From the NCBI GenBank assembly GCA_051953655.1, contig JBQCIO010000057.1:1-6088 (forward strand): 6,088 nucleotides of DNA, read 5' to 3'. The stretch is from JBQCHF01 sp051953655. GTDB taxonomy: Bacteria; Actinomycetota; Actinomycetes; Motilibacterales; Motilibacteraceae. The notes beneath the pieces are model-generated. The model saw only the letters and a program-made list of their open reading frames with translations. It made no database searches and was not told where the DNA came from. Positions 1-5,010 of the stretch are shown one piece after another; positions within the stretch are counted from its first letter, which is position 1, and each line of letters starts with the position of its first letter. Both the position numbers and the translations under genes were made by a program.

Positions 1-120
1 GAGCGGCCCGGCCGCCCGGGGGGGGCCGGCCCCGCCCCGGCGCCCCGGCTGCGCCGGGCGCGGGCGGGCGCCCTCGCGCGGCGCGGGGGGGGGGCGCGGG
101 CCGCCCCGCCGCGACCGGCG
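1..120. other. Suspect, nearly A/T-free sequence at the window edge
   Basis: Only four A/T bases occur in 120 (positions 2, 50, 74, 114), with G runs of 8 (18-25) and 10 (85-94). The composition becomes ordinary right after. In the ATPase frame there is no stop, but the peptide is Arg/Gly/Ala/Pro-rich where the family normally has a hydrophobic GLV-type stretch before DPPRP. The codons at 79-108 look like such a stretch with T changed to G and A changed to C. I read this as degraded sequence at a contig or read end, not a biological feature. Confidence 0.7.
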
Positions 121-1185
121 GCCCGGGCCGCGGTGGCCGCCTGCCGGGACGCAGGCATCCGCCCGGTGATGATCACCGGGGACCACCCGCACACGGCCGC
201 CGCCGTGGCCGAGAAGGTCGGGGTGCTGGACGCCGCCTCGGCCGCCCGGCCCGGCAGCGTCATGACGGGGGCGCAGCTCGAGGTCTCCGACGACCCGTCG
301 GAGGTGGAGCTCGCCTCCGTCTTCGCCCGCACCCGGCCGGAGCAGAAGCTGCGGCTGGTCGAGCAGTGGCGGGCCGAGGGCGAGGTCGTGGCGATGACCG
401 GGGACGGCGTCAACGACGCCCCGGCGCTGCGCAGCGCGCACATCGGCGTCGCCATGGGCGCCTCCGGCACGGACGTGGCGCGCGAGGCCGCGGACATGGT
501 GCTCGTCGACGACGACTTCGCCACGATCGTCGGCGCGGTCGGCGAGGGGCGGCGGGTCTACGCCAACATCCGCCGCTTCGTGCTCTACGGGCTCGCCGGC
601 GGGACCACCGAGGTCCTCGTCATGCTGCTCGGGCCGTTCCTCGGCTTCGTCGTGCCGCTGCTGCCGGCCCAGATCCTCTGGGTGAACCTCCTGACCCACG
701 GCCTGCCGGGCGTGGCCATGGGGATGGAGCCGCTCGACCCGGGAGCCATGCGCCGGCCGCCGCGGCCGCCCGGGCAACCGGTCCTCGGCGGCGGGCTGTG
801 GCAGCGCCTCGTCGCCCTGGCCGCGGTCTTCACGGTCGCCTGCCTCGCGGTGGCCGTCTGGGCGGACCGCACCGGCCACGCCTGGCGCACCATGCTGTTC
901 GTCGTCCTCGGGCTGCTGCAGCTGGTCTCGGCCCTCAGCCTGCGCTCGCCGACGCAGCCGGTGTGGCACCGGCTGGGCGCCAACCCGTTCCTCCTCGCCG
1001 CCGTGCTCGTCAACGCCGTGCTGCTCGGCGTCGCCGTCTGGTGGCCGCCGCTCCAGTCGGTCTTCGGCACCCATCCGCTGGACACCTCCGAGGGCCTGGT
1101 GGTGGTTGTCGTCGTGCTGGCGGTGCTGGTGCTCATGGAGGGCGTGAAGGCGGTGCGCCGTCGACGGCAGGTGCACCGCCCGTGA
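1..1185 (+). CDS. P-type cation-transporting ATPase, C-terminal part (5' end missing)
   Basis: Membrane pump that uses ATP to move cations. The part present covers the second half of the P (phosphorylation) domain and membrane helices M5-M10. Visible motifs are MITGDH with following TA (about 169-195), the family hinge motif TGDGVNDAPAL (397-429), and the P-domain end running into M5. M5 keeps the acidic ligand in GTTEV (601-615), and M6 reads WVNLLTHG (679-702). Four more hydrophobic segments follow at about 808-864, 889-942, 985-1047 and 1096-1155, then a basic tail. This layout is that of P2 (Ca2+-ATPase-like) pumps. The DKTGT phosphorylation site, nucleotide domain and M1-M4 lie upstream of the window. 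The frame is open from base 1, but translation is only family-like from about base 109 (PPRPAAR...). The GTG at 133 is internal, not a start. The M6 aspartate of Ca2+ pumps is His here (697-699), so the ion is uncertain. A USP and a DUF302 gene follow on the same strand. Confidence 0.94.
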   Translation, partial: ERPGRPGGAGPAPAPRLRRARAGALARRGGGARAAPPRPAARAAVAACRDAGIRPVMITGDHPHTAAAVAEKVGVLDAASAARPGSVMTGAQLEVSDDPSEVELASVFARTRPEQKLRLVEQWRAEGEVVAMTGDGVNDAPALRSAHIGVAMGASGTDVAREAADMVLVDDDFATIVGAVGEGRRVYANIRRFVLYGLAGGTTEVLVMLLGPFLGFVVPLLPAQILWVNLLTHGLPGVAMGMEPLDPGAMRRPPRPPGQPVLGGGLWQRLVALAAVFTVACLAVAVWADRTGHAWRTMLFVVLGLLQLVSALSLRSPTQPVWHRLGANPFLLAAVLVNAVLLGVAVWWPPLQSVFGTHPLDTSEGLVVVVVVLAVLVLMEGVKAVRRRRQVHRP

Positions 1186-1192
1186 CCTTCGC

Positions 1193-1237
1193 CCCTGTCC
1201 GTCCCGGTGCCGCCGGCGTGGGCTGGATCTGACAGGG
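1193..1237. other. Weak 7-bp inverted repeat between ATPase and DUF302 genes
   Basis: CCCTGTC (1193-1199) is repeated inverted as GACAGGG (1231-1237), 31 bases apart, in the 73-base gap after the ATPase stop. The spacer is GC-rich and could fold further. It could be a stem-loop in a shared transcript, a weak operator, or chance. There is no T-tract, so it does not look like a standard terminator. Confidence 0.2.
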
Positions 1238-1243
1238 AGCATC

Positions 1244-1252
1244 GAGAGGGAG
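1244..1252 (+). promoter_or_regulatory. Ribosome binding site of the DUF302 gene
   Basis: The purine run GAGAGGGAG ends 6 bases before the ATG at 1259. It is a good Shine-Dalgarno match and supports that ATG as the start. I see no convincing promoter in the 73-base gap, so transcription could come from the ATPase gene. Confidence 0.7.
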
Positions 1253-1258
1253 TGCGCC

Positions 1259-1771
1259 ATGGCCACCAGCGGGGTGCGCACCGGCAGGTCGCCGATCGAC
1301 GCTCCGCCGTCGCCGCAGGAGGACGGCAGCTTCCTGCTGCGGCTCACCGAGCCGGTGGCCGAGGTGGCCGCCGCCCTGCGCGACAGCCTGGCGGCCGAGG
1401 GCTTCTGCGTGGCCGCCGAGGTCGACCTGCAGGTGGTCGTGCGGGTTCGCGCGCACCGCTGCCTGGAGCCCTACCTCGTGCTGGAGGTGCTCGACGGCCG
1501 GCGGGCGGCGGACCTGCTCGAGGTGGACCGGGGTGCCGGCCGGCTGCTGCCCTGGCACGTGGTGGTCCGCGCCGACCGCACCGGCCGCGGGACCGTCGTG
1601 CAGGCACCGGATCCGGAGCGGCTGGCCCGGCACCTGGACCGGCGGGCGCCTGACCCGCGGATGCTCGCGCTCGCCGCCCAGACCCGCGAACGGCTGATCC
1701 GTGCGCTGGCCGCGACGGAGCGACGGCTGGCACCGGCGGAGCACCGGCGAACCGAGGTGGAGGGGTCATGA
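1259..1771 (+). CDS. DUF302 domain protein (170 aa)
   Basis: Small soluble protein of unknown biochemical function, with no signal peptide or membrane segment. Residues about 32-119 follow the DUF302 pattern: a helix PVAEVAAALRDSLAAEGF (32-49), then CVAAEVD, a strand EPYLVLEVLDG (70-80), a short helix, the hallmark LLP-x-HVVV turn and strand (96-103), and a closing TVVQAPDP (112-119). The N-terminal ~25 residues are Pro/Ser-rich and probably flexible. The C-terminal ~50 residues are rich in Arg and Ala and probably helical, extending past the usual domain end. Two positions usual in the family differ: the CNP-like turn reads LDG and the Cys of LLPC is Trp99. The ATG has a good ribosome site. 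The stop overlaps the start of the USP gene by 4 bases, so the two are probably translationally coupled and act in the same stress response. The family call rests on remembered consensus. Confidence 0.82.
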   Translation: MATSGVRTGRSPIDAPPSPQEDGSFLLRLTEPVAEVAAALRDSLAAEGFCVAAEVDLQVVVRVRAHRCLEPYLVLEVLDGRRAADLLEVDRGAGRLLPWHVVVRADRTGRGTVVQAPDPERLARHLDRRAPDPRMLALAAQTRERLIRALAATERRLAPAEHRRTEVEGS

Positions 1772-2703
1772 GCAGCAGCGGCACCTGGTCGGGCACTCCG
1801 AGCGGCGGTCCTGTCGTGGTGGCCGTCGACGGCTCTCCCGGGTCGCACCGGGCGATCCGGTGGGCGGTGGCCGAGGCCGTCACCCGCCGCGTCCCGCTCG
1901 AGCTCGTGCACGTCTACTCGCTGCCGGTCTACGGCGGCAGCATGATGGTCCCGCCGCTGATCAGCGCGATGGACATCGAGCCGGCGGCCAAGGAGCTGCT
2001 CGACGCCGAGGTCGAGCGGGCCCGCCAGGGCGACCCGCCGGTCGAGGTGCGCGGCCGGCTGCTGCAGGGACCCGTGGTGCCCGAGCTGGTCCGGGCGTCC
2101 GCCGGTGCGTGCCTGCTGGTGAGCGGCACCCGCGGCCACGGTGGGCTGCAGCGGCTGGGCTCGACCGCGCTACACCTGGCCGGGCACGCGCACTGCCCCG
2201 TCGTCGTCGTGCGCGGGGAGGACACGGCCGCAGGGCCGGAGCTCCCTCCGCAGGGGGGCGCCTGGTCCGGTCGGGACCGGCTGGTGGTGGTCGGCCACGA
2301 CGGCTCGGCGCAGTCGGACGCGGCGGCGCGGCTGGCCGCGGACGAGGCGCACCGGCACGACGCCAGGCTGCTGCTGGTCCGGGGCTGGGTGCCGCCGGTC
2401 CTGCCGTGGTACGAGGGTCTGCCGGGCGATGCGAGCCTGCTGGAGGACTGGGACGCCGCCGAGCGGCGCCGGCTCGAGCAGAGCACCGACGCGCTGTCGG
2501 ACGAGTGGCCCGACGTGCCGATCGAGGGCCGGTTCCTGCGCGAGCACCCCGTCGTGGCGCTGGTCGCCGCCTCCGCGGGCGCCGACCTGCTGGTCGTCGG
2601 CTCGCGGGGTCACGGCGCCTTCGCCGGGATGCTGCTCGGCTCGGTCAGCCAGGCGGTCGCCCGCGAGGCGCACTGCTCGGTCATGGTCTCCCACCTGTCG
2701 TAG
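1768..2703 (+). CDS. Tandem-domain universal stress protein (UspA family, 311 aa)
   Basis: Cytoplasmic stress protein with two UspA folds in one chain. Domain 1 covers about residues 15-150, beginning with VVVAVDGS (16-23). It ends in SGTRGHGG (119-126) and CPVVVVR. Domain 2 covers about 170-311, beginning with LVVVGHDGS, and ends in GSRGHGAFAGMLLGS (278-292) and CSVMV. The ATP-binding signature G-x2-G-x9-G-(S/T) is exact in domain 2 (G278, G281, G291, S292). In domain 1 only 7 residues separate the second and third glycines (G123, G131), so ATP binding there may be impaired. A Pro/Gly-rich linker joins the domains. Length fits actinobacterial tandem USPs such as M. tuberculosis Rv2623 and Rv1996. 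The start ATG overlaps the DUF302 stop (ATGA) and is preceded by GGAGGGG (1759-1765). With the upstream P-type ATPase it suggests a hypoxia, redox or ion-stress operon. That role is inferred. Confidence 0.96.
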   Translation: MSSSGTWSGTPSGGPVVVAVDGSPGSHRAIRWAVAEAVTRRVPLELVHVYSLPVYGGSMMVPPLISAMDIEPAAKELLDAEVERARQGDPPVEVRGRLLQGPVVPELVRASAGACLLVSGTRGHGGLQRLGSTALHLAGHAHCPVVVVRGEDTAAGPELPPQGGAWSGRDRLVVVGHDGSAQSDAAARLAADEAHRHDARLLLVRGWVPPVLPWYEGLPGDASLLEDWDAAERRRLEQSTDALSDEWPDVPIEGRFLREHPVVALVAASAGADLLVVGSRGHGAFAGMLLGSVSQAVAREAHCSVMVSHLS

Positions 2704-2729
2704 GAGACGGGGTCGGGAACGGCGGTCAG

Positions 2730-2751
2730 GAGCGGCGTCGCGTGCCGCCTC
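2730..2751. terminator. Possible GC-rich hairpin between the USP and ligase genes
   Basis: GAGCGGC (2730-2736) can pair with GCCGC-C-TC (2744-2751) around a 7-base loop, with one bulged C. It sits 27 bases after the USP stop. There is no T-tract, so termination is only possible, not shown. In DNA this GC-rich such short stems arise by chance. Confidence 0.25.
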
Positions 2752-2765
2752 GGGACGGCTCGGGC

Positions 2766-2769
2766 AGGA
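2766..2769 (+). promoter_or_regulatory. Ribosome binding site that fixes the ligase start
   Basis: AGGA lies 7 bases before the GTG at 2777. The ligase frame is open far upstream, back into the USP gene, but the protein only becomes ligase-like from this GTG. The nearby ATG at 2769 is in a different frame. The site therefore supports GTG 2777 as the start. Confidence 0.6.
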
Positions 2770-2776
2770 TGGCGCG

Positions 2777-4342
2777 GTGCTCCTCCACCGGCTGGCCCTC
2801 GCCTCGGCGGCGCTCGCCTCGACCTCGGCCCGCTCGGCGAAGGTGCGGCTGATGGCCGACGCCCTGCGCGAGGCCGGGGCCGGCGAGGCCGGCCTGGTCG
2901 TGACCTACCTGTCCGGGGAGCTGCGCCAGCGCCGCACGGGCCTCGGGTACGCGGCGCTGCGCGAGCTGCCGCCGCCCGCCACCGAGCCCACGCTGACCCT
3001 CGCCGAGGTCGATGCCGCCTTCGCTGCCGCGCAGGACGTCGCCGGCGCCGGGGCCACCGCTCGTCGCCGCGAGCTGCTGGTCGGGCTGATGGCCCGCGCC
3101 ACGCCGGAGGAGCAGCGGCTCCTGGCCGGGCTGGTCGCCGGGGAGCTGCGCCACGGTGCCCTGGAGGGCCTGGTCACCGACGCGCTGGCGCAGGCGGCGT
3201 CGCTCCCGCTGGCCGACGTCCGCCGCGCCGTGATGCTGCGCGGTGCGCTGGCGCCGGTCGCCGAGGCGGCCCTGGCCGACGGTTCCGCCGGGCTTGACCG
3301 CTTCCGGCTGGAGGTGGGGCGCCCGGTGCTGCCGATGCTGGCCTCCTCCGCGGACGGGGTGGGTGCTGCCCTGGAGCGCACCGGGCCGGCCGCGGTGGAG
3401 TGGAAGCTCGACGGCATCCGGGTGCAGGTGCACCGCGACGGCCAGGACGTCCGGGTGTTCACGCGGACGCTCGACGACGTCACCGACCGGGTGCCCGAGC
3501 TGGTGGACGCCGCGCTGGCGCTGCCGGTCCGCTCGGTGGTCCTGGACGGCGAGGCCATCGCCCTGGCCGCCGACGGTCGCCCGCTGCCGTTCCAGCAGAC
3601 CGCCGGCCGGACGGCGAGCCGGGTCGACGTCGGGTCGGCCCGGCAGGCCACGGCGCTCACCGCGTTCCTGTTCGACGTCCTGCACCTCGACGGCCAGGAC
3701 CTGCTCGGCGAACCGGGCACCGTGCGGCAGGAGGCGCTGGTGGGGGCCGTGCCCGAGGCCCTGCGCGTGCCGCGCGTCGTGGTGCCGGATCCCGGTGATG
3801 CCGCCGTGGCCGCCGTCGCCTTCCGCGAAGCCCTCGCGCACGGGCATGAGGGTGTGCTGGTGAAGGCGCTCGACGCCCCCTACGAGGCCGGGCGTCGCGG
3901 CGCCGCCTGGGTGAAGGTGAAGCCTCGGCACACCCTCGACCTGGTCGTGCTCGCCGCCGAGTGGGGCCACGGCCGGCGCACCGGCGTCCTGTCCAACCTG
4001 CACCTGGGGGCGCTGGACGACGAGCAGCCCTCTCCCCCGGACCAGCTGCGTTTCGCGATGCTGGGCAAGACGTTCAAGGGACTGACCGACGCGATGCTGG
4101 CCTGGCAGACCGAGGCCCTGCTGGCGCTGGAGGAGCGGCGCACCGCGCACGTCGTGCACGTGCGCCCCGAGCTCGTCGTCGAGGTCGCCTTCGACGGCGT
4201 GCAGACCAGTCCGCGCTATCCGGCCGGCATGGCGCTGCGGTTCGCCAGGGTCCTGCGGCACCGCCCGGACAAGCCGGCCGCGCAGGCCGACACCGTGTCC
4301 ACCGTCCGCGCCATCCACGAGGGGAAGCACGTCGTCCCGTGA
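2777..4342 (+). CDS. ligB: ATP-dependent DNA ligase, LigB type (521 aa)
   Basis: Seals nicks in double-stranded DNA using ATP, through a lysyl-AMP intermediate. The N-terminal DNA-binding domain (about 1-190) opens VLLHRLALASAAL and contains YLSGEL, as in M. tuberculosis LigB (Rv3062). The nucleotidyltransferase domain follows. Motif I is EWKLDGIR with catalytic Lys210 (codon 3404-3406). Then come RTLDDVT (230-236), LDGEAIAL with Asp257-Glu259, EGVLVK (358-363) and WVKVKP (Lys380, Lys382). The OB domain starts near 390 with NLHLGA and ends in motif VI FARVLRHRPDK (489-499). All catalytic motifs look intact. The length is close to the roughly 507 residues of mycobacterial LigB. The GTG start is chosen from the ribosome site and family N-terminus. 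LigB-type enzymes are extra ligases beside the essential NAD-dependent LigA, so the likely role is accessory repair. The stop overlaps the DUF952 start (GTGA). Confidence 0.96.
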   Translation: MLLHRLALASAALASTSARSAKVRLMADALREAGAGEAGLVVTYLSGELRQRRTGLGYAALRELPPPATEPTLTLAEVDAAFAAAQDVAGAGATARRRELLVGLMARATPEEQRLLAGLVAGELRHGALEGLVTDALAQAASLPLADVRRAVMLRGALAPVAEAALADGSAGLDRFRLEVGRPVLPMLASSADGVGAALERTGPAAVEWKLDGIRVQVHRDGQDVRVFTRTLDDVTDRVPELVDAALALPVRSVVLDGEAIALAADGRPLPFQQTAGRTASRVDVGSARQATALTAFLFDVLHLDGQDLLGEPGTVRQEALVGAVPEALRVPRVVVPDPGDAAVAAVAFREALAHGHEGVLVKALDAPYEAGRRGAAWVKVKPRHTLDLVVLAAEWGHGRRTGVLSNLHLGALDDEQPSPPDQLRFAMLGKTFKGLTDAMLAWQTEALLALEERRTAHVVHVRPELVVEVAFDGVQTSPRYPAGMALRFARVLRHRPDKPAAQADTVSTVRAIHEGKHVVP

Positions 4343-4689
4343 GCACCGTCTACCACGTCGCCCTCGTCGCCGACTGGCTCGCCGCCGTCGCGGTCGGCGA
4401 GTACCGGACGTCCACGCTGGGACGGACTTTGGACGAGGAAGGCTTCATCCACTGCTCCTTCGCGCAGCAGGTGGGGCCGACCTTGCAGCGTTTCTACGAC
4501 GGGGTGTCGGAGCCGCTGGTGCTGCTCACGATCGACGTCGACCGGTTGGGCGTGCCGCTCGTCGAGGAGGAGGCACCGGGGACGGGTGAGGTGTTTCCGC
4601 ACGCGTACGGGGGGATTCCGGTCTCTGCGGTGACGACAGCTGTGCCGTTGCGGCGCACCGACGGTGGAGGGTGGGGGCCACTGCCATGA
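4339..4689 (+). CDS. DUF952 family protein (116 aa)
   Basis: Small soluble protein of unknown activity. It covers almost exactly one DUF952 domain: an N-terminal VYHV strand with His6, the hallmark EGFIHCS (34-40) with His38 and Cys39, a core strand PLVLLTIDVDRL (59-70), a Glu-rich turn (76-78), and FPHAYG (86-91) with His88 and Tyr90. No signal peptide or membrane segment is seen. From memory, the family has been placed in the ADP-ribosyltransferase fold group, but no substrate is established to my knowledge. The GTG start overlaps the ligase stop (GTGA). The nearest purine-rich site, GAGGGGAAG (4319-4327), is 11 or more bases away, which fits translation by coupling to the ligase. The last ~10 residues are Gly/Arg-rich and lie outside the domain. 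The family assignment is firm by motif, while a shared role with the ligase is inferred. Confidence 0.92.
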   Translation: MSTVYHVALVADWLAAVAVGEYRTSTLGRTLDEEGFIHCSFAQQVGPTLQRFYDGVSEPLVLLTIDVDRLGVPLVEEEAPGTGEVFPHAYGGIPVSAVTTAVPLRRTDGGGWGPLP

Positions 4690-5009
4690 ACTCGGCACCC
4701 TTGCCGTGATCATGCAGAGATGGTGAGGGCTGCTCGCTTCAGCCGCCGGTTGGGCCGTGGTCGGGTCCAAGACGGCTGGTGACGGGAGCGGCCCGGCGCG
4801 GGGCGGGTTCTCGTTGCCCGGCGGCCGGTTCTTCGCGGATCTTGAGGCCTGGTGCACCCACCTCGAGCGTGCGCGTGCATCAAGATCCGCGACCCGCCGG
4901 CCCCGTTGTCATTGCTGGCTTTGACTCTTTGCCAACTTGTGACCCTGCTCCCCTCGATTCTGGTTATCTGCGAACGAGAACTGTCAGACCCGGTCCCTAG
5001 TCTCGTCTC
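4690..5009. other. Intergenic region, 320 bases, without a convincing gene
   Basis: Short open frames occur here on both strands, but none has a recognisable protein or a credible start site. The first ~110 bases (4690-4800) are GC-rich and show nothing I can name apart from a TGATCA palindrome (4707-4712). A compound inverted repeat fills about 4818-4900. The stretch 4901-5009 is clearly poorer in G+C than the coding DNA, as promoter DNA often is, and includes TTGACT (4921-4926) and a TAnnnT box near the next gene. Confidence 0.75.
4818..4900. repeat. Compound inverted repeat (palindromic element)
   Basis: TCGCGGATCTTGA (4833-4845) is repeated exactly inverted as TCAAGATCCGCGA (4880-4892). 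Inside it TGCAC (4853-4857) pairs with GTGCA (4875-4879), the latter directly next to the right arm, leaving a 7-base bulge on the left. Outside it CCGGCGG (4818-4824) pairs with CCGCCGG (4894-4900), again with a bulge on the left. The element could form a long stem in RNA or a cruciform in DNA. No T-tract follows. It may be a dispersed palindromic (REP- or MITE-like) repeat, a terminator for the ligB unit, or a protein-binding site. Only the pairing is certain. Confidence 0.75.
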
Positions 5010-5010
5010 A
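4998..5010 (+). promoter_or_regulatory. Candidate leaderless promoter of the DUF222 gene
   Basis: TAGTCT (4998-5003) fits the actinobacterial -10 pattern TAnnnT and ends 6 bases before the ATG, the spacing seen for leaderless transcripts. There is no Shine-Dalgarno sequence before the ATG (the bases are CTCGTCTC). No clear -35 box sits at the right distance. TTGACT at 4921 is too far away for this box and could belong to another start. The evidence is pattern only. Confidence 0.4.

Noticed and set aside
2263..2280. GGTCC...GGACC short palindrome in the USP linker
   Set aside because: It lies inside coding sequence for the domain linker and is only 5 bp, which is expected by chance at this base composition.
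2141..2776. Upstream extension of the ligase frame into the USP gene
   Set aside because: The peptide is Arg/Ser-rich shadow of the USP coding frame. Ligase similarity starts at GTG 2777, which has its own ribosome site.
2726..4330. A 534-codon open frame on the minus strand opposite the ligase gene
   Set aside because: Its protein is low-complexity and matches no family. Long antisense open frames are expected in DNA with strong G/C third-position bias, and the + strand ligase has all its catalytic motifs.
4972..4982. GAACGAGAAC resembling a LexA/SOS box before the DUF222 gene
   Set aside because: The actinobacterial SOS box needs GAAC-N4-GTTC inverted halves. Here GAAC is repeated directly, so it is not a match.
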